Shown one piece after another: positions 1 to 10,609 of a DNA stretch of 64,000 nucleotides (positions within the stretch are counted from its first letter, which is position 1; the number at the start of each line of letters is the position of its first letter). The stretch lies in the NCBI RefSeq assembly GCF_003050935.1, contig NZ_QAOX01000013.1:17112-81111 (forward strand), in the 5' to 3' direction. The notes beneath the pieces were generated by a model. That model worked only from the letters and a program-made list of their open reading frames with translations. It ran no database searches and was not told the DNA's origin. This DNA is from Luteibacter sp. OK325. Lineage in GTDB: Bacteria > Pseudomonadota > Gammaproteobacteria > Xanthomonadales > Rhodanobacteraceae. The translations under genes were made by a program, and so were the position numbers.

Positions 1-1
1 G

Positions 2-256
<255 letters not shown>

Positions 257-260
257 TGGT

Positions 261-341
261 GTGGGAGCCGATTTATCGGCGATTGGGTGCGCGCCGCATC
301 CTGGCCCGTTGCCACGGGATCGCCGATGAATCGGCTCCTAC
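261..341. repeat. REP-like palindrome pair (BIME)
   Basis: A plus-strand unit GAGCCGATTTATCGGC (261-283) faces an inverted unit with core GCCGATGAATCGGC (319-341), separated by 35 bp. It lies between hppA and the first oligopeptidase gene and is one of about fifteen such clusters in the window. Confidence 0.85.
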
Positions 342-430
342 AACAGCCTGCGATAGCCCGGAAGTCATGGGGTTACGAGGTCGGTAGTAAGCTAAGGTCC
401 GGGTTCGGCTTAATCACGGAACCCGGACCC

Positions 431-2554
431 ATGCATCGACGCTGGATTGCGCTCGTCATCGCCCTTACCTTCAGTGGCATGACCCAAGCCCACGACACCC
501 CGCATACCACCGCTCCCGCCACCCAGGCCGGAGTCGACGACGAAAACCTCTGGCTGGACGACATCGACGGTGCGAAGCCGCTCGACTGGGTCAAGGCACG
601 CAATGCCGAGACCGTGGCGAAGTACGCCGATAGCCAGGACTTCAAGACGTTGGACGGGCGCCTCCTGGAGATGCTCGATTCCGACGCGAAGATCCCGATG
701 GTTTCCAAGATCGGCGATCACTTCTACAACTTCTGGCGCGACAAGCAGCACCCGAAGGGCCTGTGGCGCCGCACCACGCTGGCCGAGTACCGTAAGGACA
801 AGCCGGCCTGGGAAACCGTGATCGACCTGGACGCACTCGCCGCGTCCGAGAAAGAGAACTGGGTCTGGCACGGCGCACAGTGCCTGAAGCCGGACTACCG
901 TCGCTGCCTTGTCTCGCTGTCGCGCGGCGGCGCCGATGCCGATGTGGTGCGTGAGTTCGATCTGTCGACCAAGGGCTTCATCAAGGACGGCTTCGCGCTG
1001 CCGGAAGCCAAGAGCCAGGTCGCCTGGATCGACGACGACCATATCTACGTCGCCACGGACTTCGGGCCGGGCTCGATGACCACCTCGAGCTACCCGCGCA
1101 TCGTCAAGGAATGGAAGCGTGGTACGCCGCTCGCTTCTGCGCAGACGGTGTACGAGGGCAAGGAAAACGATATGTCGATCTCGGCCTATCGCGATCGAAC
1201 GCCCGGTTTCGAACGCGATTTCGTGATGCGCGCGCTGGAGTTCTACAACTCCGAGACCTTCCTGCGCAGCAAGGACGGCAAGCTGACCAAGGTCGACGTG
1301 CCCAACGATGCCGAGACCGATGTCGAGCGCGAATGGCTGCTGGTCGAGCCGCGCACGGCATGGACGGTCGGTGGCAAGACGTTCCCGTCGGGCTCCCTGG
1401 TGGCCACGAAGTTCGACGACTTCATGGCCGGCAAGCGCGAGTTCACCGTGCTGTTCACGCCGGACGAGCACACCTCGCTGGCCGGACATTCGTGGACGCG
1501 CCACCATCTGATCCTCACCGTGTCGCACGACGTGGTCAGCCAGATCAAGGTGCTGACGCCGGCCGCCAGCGGTCCCTGGAAGGAAGACACGCTCAGCGGC
1601 GCGCCCGCGCTCAGCAACATGCAGGCCGGTGGCATCGATGCGGATGAGACCGACGAGTACTTCCTCACCGTCTCGGGCTTCCTGCAGCCGACCACGCTCT
1701 ACTACGGCACGCTGGGCCAGGGCGAGCGCGAGGCGATCAAGCACAGCCCGTCCTTCTTCGATGCCTCGAAGTTCGTCGTGAGCCAGCACTTCGCCACCTC
1801 CAAAGACGGCACCAAGGTGCCCTACTTCGAAGTCGCGCCGAAGGCATTGAAGACCGATGGGAGCAATCCGACCCTGGTCTACGGCTACGGCGGTTTCGAG
1901 ATCTCGCTTGAGCCGGCCTACGCCGCCGGCGCCGGTCGCGCGTGGCTGGAAAAGGGCGGCGTCTACGTCATCGCGAACATCCGCGGCGGCGGTGAATACG
2001 GTCCCCGTTGGCACCAGGCGGCGTTGAAAGCCAACCGTCCGCGTGCCTATGAGGACTTCGCGGCCGTCTCGCAGGACCTGATCGACCGCAAGATCACCAG
2101 CCCGAAGCACATGGGCATGATGGGCGGCAGCAACGGCGGCCTGCTCGCCGGCAACATGCTGACCCAGTACCCACAGCTATACGGCGCGGTGGTCAGCCAG
2201 GTGGCCCTGCTCGACATGAAGCGCTACACGCACATGTCCGCCGGTGCGTCGTGGATGGCCGAATACGGCGACCCGGACAAGCCGGAGGAGTGGAAGTACA
2301 TCCAGACCTTCTCGCCGTACCAGAACCTGCACAAGGGCACGAAGTATCCGCCGGTGCTGTTCACCACTTCCACCCGCGACGACCGGGTCGGTCCGGTGCA
2401 TGCCCGCAAGATGGCCGCTCGCATGCAGGCCATGGGCTTCGACGCCAGCCTGTACGAGAACCTCGAAGGCGGACACGGCGCCGCGGCGGACAACAAGCAG
2501 TCGGCGTTCATGAGTGCCCTGGCCTATACGTACCTCTGGGAACACCTGAAATAA
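431..2554 (+). CDS. Prolyl oligopeptidase family serine peptidase (S9A), copy 1
   Basis: This is a 707-residue secreted or periplasmic prolyl oligopeptidase that cleaves short peptides after proline. The ATG at 431 is preferred over an in-frame upstream start because it begins a typical signal peptide (MHRRWIALVIALTFSG, ending near TQA). An N-terminal propeller region (about 50-420) precedes an alpha/beta-hydrolase domain. The catalytic serine is Ser567 in GGSNGG, the acid is Asp650 or 651 in RDDRVGP, and His682 lies in EGGHGA. The YGYGGFEI oxyanion segment is also present. A close paralogue lies directly downstream in the same orientation, so this is a tandem duplication. The substrate is unknown. 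Confidence 0.9.
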   Translation: MHRRWIALVIALTFSGMTQAHDTPHTTAPATQAGVDDENLWLDDIDGAKPLDWVKARNAETVAKYADSQDFKTLDGRLLEMLDSDAKIPMVSKIGDHFYNFWRDKQHPKGLWRRTTLAEYRKDKPAWETVIDLDALAASEKENWVWHGAQCLKPDYRRCLVSLSRGGADADVVREFDLSTKGFIKDGFALPEAKSQVAWIDDDHIYVATDFGPGSMTTSSYPRIVKEWKRGTPLASAQTVYEGKENDMSISAYRDRTPGFERDFVMRALEFYNSETFLRSKDGKLTKVDVPNDAETDVEREWLLVEPRTAWTVGGKTFPSGSLVATKFDDFMAGKREFTVLFTPDEHTSLAGHSWTRHHLILTVSHDVVSQIKVLTPAASGPWKEDTLSGAPALSNMQAGGIDADETDEYFLTVSGFLQPTTLYYGTLGQGEREAIKHSPSFFDASKFVVSQHFATSKDGTKVPYFEVAPKALKTDGSNPTLVYGYGGFEISLEPAYAAGAGRAWLEKGGVYVIANIRGGGEYGPRWHQAALKANRPRAYEDFAAVSQDLIDRKITSPKHMGMMGGSNGGLLAGNMLTQYPQLYGAVVSQVALLDMKRYTHMSAGASWMAEYGDPDKPEEWKYIQTFSPYQNLHKGTKYPPVLFTTSTRDDRVGPVHARKMAARMQAMGFDASLYENLEGGHGAAADNKQSAFMSALAYTYLWEHLK

Positions 2555-2602
2555 GTCCCCCCAGGTGTATTCGGAAGCCGGGCCTTCAGGGCTCGGCTTC
2601 TT

Positions 2603-2670
2603 GTGGGAGCCGCTTCAGCGGCGATAGCCAGATCGCCTCACCCCCATCGCCGGCATAGCCGGCTCCTACA
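2603..2670. repeat. REP-like palindrome pair
   Basis: A plus-strand unit with core GCCGCTTCAGCGGC (2603-2625) is followed by an inverted unit with core GCCGGCATAGCCGGC (2646-2670). It lies between the two oligopeptidase genes. Confidence 0.85.
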
Positions 2671-2752
2671 CCCCACACTGAAATTACTTTCATAATTTAA
2701 TCAGCGGCACTACAGTGCGAGGCTTTCCGTGTACTCCCCGGGGTTTCGTTAC

Positions 2753-4879
2753 ATGCTGGTTCGTCGTCTCGCACTCACCGCCGTACTGCTCTTCGTTCCC
2801 CTCCTCGCGCACGCCTCGACAGGGATCGAAAGCGAATCGACCGAGATTCGTCCTGCGACCGACGACGAGAACCTCTGGCTGGAAGACATCGGCGGGAAAG
2901 CGTCGCTCGACTGGGTAAAGGCGCGCAACGCCGAAACCACCGCTCACTACGCCACCGGCGCCGCGTTCGACACACTCGTCGCCGATCTTCGCGGCGTCCT
3001 CGACTCGAATGCGAACGTGCCCCGGCTGATGAAGCTGGGGGATCGCTATTACAACCTTGGTAAGGACAAGGATCATCCACACGGTGTCTGGCGCAGGACG
3101 ACGCTCGCCGGTCTGCGCGCGCCGGTCACGACGTGGGAGACGGTGATCGATCTCGACGCCTTGTCCGCAAGCGAACACGACAACTGGCTGTGGCGCGACG
3201 CACAGTGCCTGCCTCCCACCTACCAGCGCTGCCTGATCGCGCTGTCACGCGCGGGTGCGTATGCCCAGGTCGTTCGCGAATTCGACCTGACGACGCGGAC
3301 CTTCGTCAGCAACGGCTTCAACCTGCCCGAGGCGAAGGGCACGGTGAGCTGGATCGACGCCGATCACATTCTCGTCGCCACTGATTTCGGACCCGGCTCG
3401 ATCAGCCAGTCCGGCTATCCGCGCATGGTGAAGCTCTGGACGCGCGGGACGCCTCTATCTGCCGCGTCGACGGTCCTGGAAAGCGCGGAGAAGGATCTGG
3501 GTGTCGATGCGCGGCACGATGCATCCCCGGGCTTCGAACGCGACATCGTGACGAAGAATCTCTCGTTCTACGAGTCGGAAACCTATCTGCGTGCGAAGGA
3601 CGGTAGCCTGGCGCGCGTCGACGTGCCCCGCGATGCGAGCGTCGACCTAAAGCGGGAATGGCTGCTCATCCAGTTGCGCAGCGAGTGGCCGGTGGGTGGC
3701 CACAGCTATCCGGCGGGCTCCCTGCTCGCGGCGCATGTCGACGATTACATGGCCGGCAAGCGTGAGATCGTCACCCTGTTCACTCCGGATGCGCATACGT
3801 CGCTGACCACCTTCGCGTGGACCCGGAACCATCTCCTGCTGACCACCATCCACGATGTCGCCACAAGCATCGTTGCGCTGACGCCGCGCGCGAAGGGAAC
3901 CTGGCCGGCCGCTCCGTTGACCGGCCTGCCGGCACTGGCCAGCCTGCGACTGGTCACGGTCGATGCCTATGCGAGCGATGAGTACCTGGTCTATGCACAG
4001 GGCTTCCTGCAGGCCAGCACGCTCTATCGCGGAACGATCGGCAAGGACGACCGCGAACTGCTCAGGCAGGGACCGGCAGCCTTCGACGCATCGGGGTTCG
4101 AGGTAACCCAGCATTTCGCCACGTCGAAGGACGGCACCCGGGTGCCCTACTTCGAAGTGGCGGCGAAAGGCCTGCGCGTCGATGGAAGCCACCCCACCCT
4201 GATCTGGGCTTATGGTGGCTTCGAACTGGCCGTTCAGCCCAATTACTCACCCGCGCTGGGCAAGGCGTGGCTCGAGCGCGGGGGTGTCTACGTCATCGCC
4301 AATGTGCGCGGTGGCGGTGAATATGGCCCGCTCTGGCATGAGGCGGCGATGAAGGCAAACCGCCCTCGCTCGTACGAGGACGTCGCGGCGGTTGCCCGTG
4401 ACCTGATCGCCCGCCGTGTCACCAGCCCGGCTCATCTGGGTGTCGAGGGCGAGAGCAACGGCGGTCTGCTGGCGGGCAACATGCTCGTCGGCTATCCGGA
4501 GCTGTTCGGCGCGGTCATCGTCGGCGCGCCGCTGCTGGACATGCATCGGTATACCCATCTGGCGGCGGGAAGCTCGTGGATCGGCGAGTTCGGCGATCCC
4601 GACAAGCCGGAAGAATGGGCGTACCTGCGGACCTTCTCGCCGTACCAGAACCTGCACGCGGGCACCCGCTATCCACCCGCTTTGTTCATGACGGCCACCA
4701 CAGACGACACCGTGGGCCCTGCGCATGCCCGCAAGATGGTCGCCCGCATGCGGGCCATGGGCCTGGACGCCCACCTTTACGAGAACGTGGAAGGCGGCCA
4801 CGGCGGGAGCTCCAACAATGCCCAGGTCGCGTATCACGAGGCCCTGATCTACACCTTCCTGTGGGAACACCTCAAATAA
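2753..4879 (+). CDS. Prolyl oligopeptidase family serine peptidase (S9A), copy 2
   Basis: This 708-residue paralogue of the preceding gene is similar along its whole length. The ATG at 2753 opens a clear signal peptide (MLVRRLALTAVLLF, cleaved near AHA); a GTG eight codons upstream would put polar residues in front of it. The catalytic serine is Ser568 and the triad histidine is His683 in EGGHGG. The serine motif is GESNGG, whereas copy 1 has GGSNGG, so the nucleophile elbow has changed by one residue. The acid loop TTDDTVGP replaces TRDDRVGP. These differences suggest diverged substrate preference, which is inference. It ends 74 bp before ppa. Confidence 0.9.
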   Translation: MLVRRLALTAVLLFVPLLAHASTGIESESTEIRPATDDENLWLEDIGGKASLDWVKARNAETTAHYATGAAFDTLVADLRGVLDSNANVPRLMKLGDRYYNLGKDKDHPHGVWRRTTLAGLRAPVTTWETVIDLDALSASEHDNWLWRDAQCLPPTYQRCLIALSRAGAYAQVVREFDLTTRTFVSNGFNLPEAKGTVSWIDADHILVATDFGPGSISQSGYPRMVKLWTRGTPLSAASTVLESAEKDLGVDARHDASPGFERDIVTKNLSFYESETYLRAKDGSLARVDVPRDASVDLKREWLLIQLRSEWPVGGHSYPAGSLLAAHVDDYMAGKREIVTLFTPDAHTSLTTFAWTRNHLLLTTIHDVATSIVALTPRAKGTWPAAPLTGLPALASLRLVTVDAYASDEYLVYAQGFLQASTLYRGTIGKDDRELLRQGPAAFDASGFEVTQHFATSKDGTRVPYFEVAAKGLRVDGSHPTLIWAYGGFELAVQPNYSPALGKAWLERGGVYVIANVRGGGEYGPLWHEAAMKANRPRSYEDVAAVARDLIARRVTSPAHLGVEGESNGGLLAGNMLVGYPELFGAVIVGAPLLDMHRYTHLAAGSSWIGEFGDPDKPEEWAYLRTFSPYQNLHAGTRYPPALFMTATTDDTVGPAHARKMVARMRAMGLDAHLYENVEGGHGGSSNNAQVAYHEALIYTFLWEHLK

Positions 4880-4953
4880 GGCACTTTGCCGGGGCCATGG
4901 GCGGGCGGTATCCTATTCGGCCGACTTAACCCCCCGAATCACCAAGGAATCCC

Positions 4954-5487
4954 ATGGGCCTGCACCTCGTTCCCGCCGGCAAGAATGTGCCGGACGAAAT
5001 CAACGTCATCATCGAAATTCCCAAGGATGCCGAGCCCGTCAAGTACGAAGTCGACAAGGAAAGCGGCGCGATCTTCGTCGACCGCATCCTGTCCACCCCG
5101 ATGCGCTACCCGTGCAACTACGGCTACGTGCCGGGCACCCTGGGCGGCGACGGCGATCCGCTCGACGCGCTGGTGATCCTGCCGTTGTCGCTGGTGCCGG
5201 GCTCGGTGATCCGTTGCCATCCGGTCGGCATGCTGAAGATGACCGACGAAGCCGGTGCCGACGAGAAGCTCGTCGTGGTCCCGGTGGACAAGGTGTTCGC
5301 CGGCTATGCGCACATCAAGGATATCGGCCAGGTGTCCGGTCACTGGCTCGAGCGCATCGGCCACTTCTTCGAGCACTACAAGGATCTTGAGAAGGGCAAG
5401 TGGGTCAAAATCGACGGCTGGGTCGGCGCGGATGAGGCCAAGGCCGAGATCGTCGCGGGCATGGGTCGCTACAAGGCTGACCACTAA
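4954..5487 (+). CDS. ppa: Inorganic pyrophosphatase (family I)
   Basis: This 177-residue cytoplasmic enzyme hydrolyses pyrophosphate to two phosphates and so drives biosynthetic reactions. Its length matches the usual 175-177 residues of bacterial family I enzymes. The metal-binding signature DGDPLD lies at residues 66-71, preceded by RYPCNYGYVPGTLGGDG. The ATG at 4954 follows an AAGGAA Shine-Dalgarno sequence. The gene is monocistronic and convergent with the next gene, with a REP pair between them. A membrane H+-pyrophosphatase is encoded 4.7 kb upstream, so both PPi-consuming strategies are in one region. Confidence 0.97.
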   Translation: MGLHLVPAGKNVPDEINVIIEIPKDAEPVKYEVDKESGAIFVDRILSTPMRYPCNYGYVPGTLGGDGDPLDALVILPLSLVPGSVIRCHPVGMLKMTDEAGADEKLVVVPVDKVFAGYAHIKDIGQVSGHWLERIGHFFEHYKDLEKGKWVKIDGWVGADEAKAEIVAGMGRYKADH

Positions 5488-5496
5488 CAGCTCTTT

Positions 5497-5574
5497 GTGG
5501 GAGCCGATTTATCGGCGATGGGCGCTGCGGCGTCTCCGCTCCGCAGGCTTTTCGCCGATGAATCGGCTCCCACA
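5497..5574. repeat. REP-like palindrome pair (BIME)
   Basis: A plus-strand GCCGATTTATCGGC unit (5497-5519) and an inverted GCCGATGAATCGGC unit (5552-5574) flank a GC-rich linker. They lie between the convergent ppa and DUF2333 genes, where a paired hairpin could also act as a transcription end. Confidence 0.85.
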
Positions 5575-5584
5575 TGTACCTTAT

Positions 5585-6610
5585 TCAGCCGCGGCCCAGT
5601 AGCGTGCGCAGGTCGATGATCGCGGCATTCGCACGCGAGATGTAATTGGCCATTACCAGCGAATGATTCGCGAAGAAACCGAACGGCGAGCCGTTGAGGA
5701 CCACCGGGCTGCCCAGCGCCTTCTGCGATTCTTCCAGTTCTCGAATCACCTGCTGCAGGCTGGCGTCGGCGTTCTTGCTGCGCAGGATCGGCGCGAAGTC
5801 GTGGCGAATCGCCTTCAGCTGCTCCAGCAAGGCCCAGGTATAACCACGGGCTTCGTAGAAGTTGTCGTCGATCTTGTTCCAGGGCGTCTTCACGTAGACC
5901 GCTTTGGACTGCGCCGCCTTGCCAGCGACATCGGCGTTGGGCGCTGCATCGACCTTGAGCTGACCGACGCTTGCCGACAACCGCTGTGACAGCGAGCCCA
6001 GCCGGGCCGACACGGTCTGCAGGTAATCGGCCAGATTGTCCGCGCGTGCATAAAAATGCGCATTGGCGTCCTCGCTGTCGCTCAGGCGCACGAGGTACTT
6101 TTCCAGATCGTCCGTGGCCTTGCCGTACTGCGACTCGGAGCTCGGCAGCAGCCAGCGATCGTTCGGGCTGTTGAGCAACGGATCCGCTTCGCCAAGATCC
6201 TTGTCCTCGGTGGACTGGGTCTGCGAACGACTGAAGCTGTTGCGAAGCGCCTGCGCGAGATCGCGCGATGCCATCAGCGATCCGAATTCCCAGTTGGGAA
6301 TGTTGTCCATGAACACGCCGGGCGGCAGCTTGTCGTTGCTCAGGTATCCGCCGCGCTTGTCCATCAGCGTGTGCACCGACTCGATCAGCGTGTACGTGGT
6401 CACCGCACCGGTAGCCATCGGCCGGCCGGCTTCCTTCATGTGCGCGGTCGTGACCGCGACCGGGTCGAACTGCTCCGGCTCCTTGTCCCACCACCACATG
6501 GTGATGAGCACCCACAGGATGAGCAGCGCGATCACGACCGCCACGGTGAGGCTGATCGGGTTGCGTCGACGACGGGTCGGCGTGGGCGAGGGAGCGGCGT
6601 TCGCGTTCAT
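5585..6610 (-). CDS. DUF2333 family inner-membrane protein
   Basis: This 341-residue protein has no assigned reaction. A short proline- and arginine-rich cytoplasmic tail (residues 1-18) precedes one strong transmembrane helix (about 22-42, ending in ITMWWW). The rest is a long, mostly helical soluble domain, probably periplasmic. The pattern matches the DUF2333 family of gammaproteobacterial membrane proteins, including the conserved segments near TLIESVHTLMDKRGGYLSND and DNIPNWEFGSLM. The ATG at 6610 follows AAGGACAGGC, a good ribosome-binding site. It stands alone between convergent ppa and a REP cluster. Confidence 0.85.
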   Translation of the reverse strand: MNANAAPSPTPTRRRRNPISLTVAVVIALLILWVLITMWWWDKEPEQFDPVAVTTAHMKEAGRPMATGAVTTYTLIESVHTLMDKRGGYLSNDKLPPGVFMDNIPNWEFGSLMASRDLAQALRNSFSRSQTQSTEDKDLGEADPLLNSPNDRWLLPSSESQYGKATDDLEKYLVRLSDSEDANAHFYARADNLADYLQTVSARLGSLSQRLSASVGQLKVDAAPNADVAGKAAQSKAVYVKTPWNKIDDNFYEARGYTWALLEQLKAIRHDFAPILRSKNADASLQQVIRELEESQKALGSPVVLNGSPFGFFANHSLVMANYISRANAAIIDLRTLLGRG

Positions 6611-6673
6611 GCCTGTCCTTTATGTGGGGAACGTGAGGGCTTAGCTTACCCCGTGGCTGGCGGGTTGATGTGT

Positions 6674-6838
6674 GTGGGAGCCGCTTCAGCGGTGTGTGTG
6701 GGAGCCGCTTCAGCGGCGATCAGGCGGACCGCATCGTTGCTCCGTTGGCCTTTCGCCGATGAATCGGCTCCCACATGTCCTCATTCGCCGATGAATCGGC
6801 TCCCACATGTCCTCATTCGCCGATGAATCGGCTCCTAC
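6674..6838. repeat. REP-like cluster, two direct plus three inverted units
   Basis: Two plus-strand GCCGCTTCAGCGG units (6674 and 6698) are followed by three inverted GCCGATGAATCGGC units near 6752, 6784 and 6816. The inverted units are spaced 32 bp apart and share the flank CCCACATGTCCTCAT, which shows local tandem amplification. Confidence 0.88.
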
Positions 6839-6850
6839 CGGGCAAGGGCA

Positions 6851-8852
<2,002 letters not shown>

Positions 8853-8889
8853 CGGATTCAACCACGAAGCAGGTGTCCAATGCGAGCGC

Positions 8890-9552
8890 TCAGCAGTTCG
8901 GGCGCGGCTCGTAGGCGCGAATGAACATCTCGACGGCGGCCAGGGCATTGGCCTTGACCTCTTCGCCGAACTGCACGGCGCAGTCTTCGCAGCCGAACAG
9001 GCGGCGCAGCAGTAAATCGCCCTTGAGCAAGGCAAGGAACTGCGTGGTGGCGCGGGAGGTGTCGGCGATTTCGAGCTGGCCGCGGGCCGTGGCGCCGTCA
9101 AGCAGGCGCTGCATCAGCTTGTGCATGCGCACCGGACCCTCTTCCCAGACCAGCCGGCCGAAGCGCGGGTTTCCGCCGGCCTGGCAGTCCGAAAGGATGG
9201 CGCGGAAGGTGCCGACCGACTCGGTATTGGTTTCCGTCGCGGCATGGCGGCTGGCGATGTTGTTCAGGGTGACGCGGATGTCCGCCCCTGGACTGAAGTC
9301 GAAGAGGTCGTCCGGCAGGCGTTCCTGGACATGGGCGCGGATGACCTCGCGGAAGAGGTTGTCCTTGTCGCCGAAATGGCTGTAAACGGTGAGCTTGGAG
9401 ACGCCTGCGGAGGCCGCGACGGCGTCCATGCTGGTTCCCGCGAAGCCGCCCTGGGTGAAGAGCGCCTTGGCGGCATCGAGAATGGCCGCGCGCTTCTCCA
9501 TATCCTTCGGACGCCCGGGACCCTGCGTTTTCATTTTCGGGCTGGCGTTCAT
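8890..9552 (-). CDS. TetR/AcrR family transcriptional regulator
   Basis: This 220-residue protein has an N-terminal helix-turn-helix domain (about residues 20-66; AAILDAAKALFTQGGF, then a recognition helix around VSKLTVYSHFGDKDNLF). The rest is a variable C-terminal ligand and dimer domain. The ATG at 9552 follows GAAGGTG at suitable spacing. The long AT-rich region upstream, shared with the divergent pcm-tolC pair, may hold its operator. Because an efflux channel gene (tolC) is transcribed divergently nearby, a role in drug or solvent response is plausible but is inference. The C-terminal half carries several cysteines (RLFGCEDCAVQ). Confidence 0.9.
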   Translation of the reverse strand: MNASPKMKTQGPGRPKDMEKRAAILDAAKALFTQGGFAGTSMDAVAASAGVSKLTVYSHFGDKDNLFREVIRAHVQERLPDDLFDFSPGADIRVTLNNIASRHAATETNTESVGTFRAILSDCQAGGNPRFGRLVWEEGPVRMHKLMQRLLDGATARGQLEIADTSRATTQFLALLKGDLLLRRLFGCEDCAVQFGEEVKANALAAVEMFIRAYEPRPNC

Positions 9553-9914
9553 GGCTACACCTTCACAAACAAAAATTATGACTTTATTATACGCAGCGGT
9601 TCAGTTATTTCCAGCACGTCGTGGTTGTCATCCACGATGCAGGAAAAAGAGGAGTCCGACCGCCCGTCTACCTTAGAATGAGGTGGGGGCCAGCCACCAG
9701 GGTTCCCATGGGCATCAGGGACTTGCGCCACCAGCTGTTCAGGAGCCAGCGTGCCACTGTAGGAGGTGTTCATGACTTCCGTCAGTCCCGTCCGGTGACT
9801 TCCGGCACTTAGCCCCGGTGGCGCGGCGCCGCAGCCTTAACACATTGGGAAAGCAGGCTCCGAACGCTTATCCTTTCGAACCTTTTTATAGCTTTTCGTA
9901 CGGAATCCAACACC
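9553..9914. promoter_or_regulatory. Divergent intergenic region between tetR and pcm
   Basis: This 362-bp gap has no convincing gene. Near the tetR side is an AT-rich tract (9566-9611) with a TATAAT hexamer on the minus strand (9586-9591), a candidate tetR -10 box without a clear -35. ATTAT occurs twice around GACTTT (9576-9590), a possible operator half-site pair. Near pcm is a T-rich stretch (CTTTTTATAGCTTTTCG, about 9881-9898) that could hold its promoter. The middle shows only short unconvincing reading frames. Confidence 0.4.
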
Positions 9915-10574
9915 ATGGCGATGAATTTCGAGCAGGCCCGGCAGAACATGGTTGAAAACCAGGTTCGCCCGTGGGAAGTCCTGGACGCCGACGTCCTCGA
10001 GACCCTGAAGGGTATCCGCCGCGAAGATTTCGTCGCGGCGGCCCACCGCAACGTGTCTTTTGCCGACCTGACCCTGCCCCTGGGCCACGGCGAAGTCATG
10101 ATGAAGCCGGTGGTGGAAGGCCGCGTGCTGCAGGCACTGGAGCTGAAGAAGACTGACGATGTGCTGGAAATCGGCACCGGTTCGGGCTTCCTTACCGCCT
10201 GCCTCGCCCGCCTCTCCGCCCACGTGACCAGCATCGACATGCATGCCGACTTCGTCGAGGGCGCACGCCAGCGCCTCGCCGCCACCGGCGTGACCAATGT
10301 TTCGCTGGAAACCGCCGAGGCCGTCAACGGCTACAACCCGACCGGCGTTTTCGACGCCGTCGTGATTACGGGTGCCGTTCACGCGGTTCCCGAAAAGTTC
10401 GTGCGCTGGCTCAAGCCGGGTGGGCGCATGTTCGTCGTACGCGGCGATTCCCCCGCGCAGACGGCGGTGCTCCTTACCCACGAGGGTGAAGGCCGCTACC
10501 GCGAGGAATCGCTGTTCGAAACGGACCTTCCCTACCTGGCGCATGCCGCGCCGGTGAAGCGCTTCGTGCTCTGA
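9915..10574 (+). CDS. pcm: Protein-L-isoaspartate O-methyltransferase family protein
   Basis: This 219-residue SAM-dependent methyltransferase of the PCMT family repairs isoaspartyl residues in damaged proteins. Motif I, VLEIGTGSGFLTACLA, lies at about residues 80-95, and the family N-terminus NMVENQVRPWEVLD is clear. The length fits the family (about 205-220). It ends 35 bp before tolC in the same direction, so the two are probably co-transcribed. In E. coli pcm sits beside surE and rpoS, so this linkage to tolC is different. Some members at this position may have lost the repair role and only retain the fold; I cannot distinguish these from sequence alone. Confidence 0.88.
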   Translation: MAMNFEQARQNMVENQVRPWEVLDADVLETLKGIRREDFVAAAHRNVSFADLTLPLGHGEVMMKPVVEGRVLQALELKKTDDVLEIGTGSGFLTACLARLSAHVTSIDMHADFVEGARQRLAATGVTNVSLETAEAVNGYNPTGVFDAVVITGAVHAVPEKFVRWLKPGGRMFVVRGDSPAQTAVLLTHEGEGRYREESLFETDLPYLAHAAPVKRFVL

Positions 10575-10609
10575 CCCACAAGATTACCCATCACCCACGA
10601 GGCGAAACC

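Noticed and set aside
410..2110. Long minus-strand open frame opposite the first oligopeptidase gene
   Set aside because: It is antisense to a clearly conserved gene and has the arginine- and glycine-rich composition typical of GC-rich shadow frames; no family is visible.
9576..9812. Small open frames on both strands between tetR and pcm
   Set aside because: No ribosome-binding site, no protein-like composition, and they overlap promoter-like AT-rich DNA.
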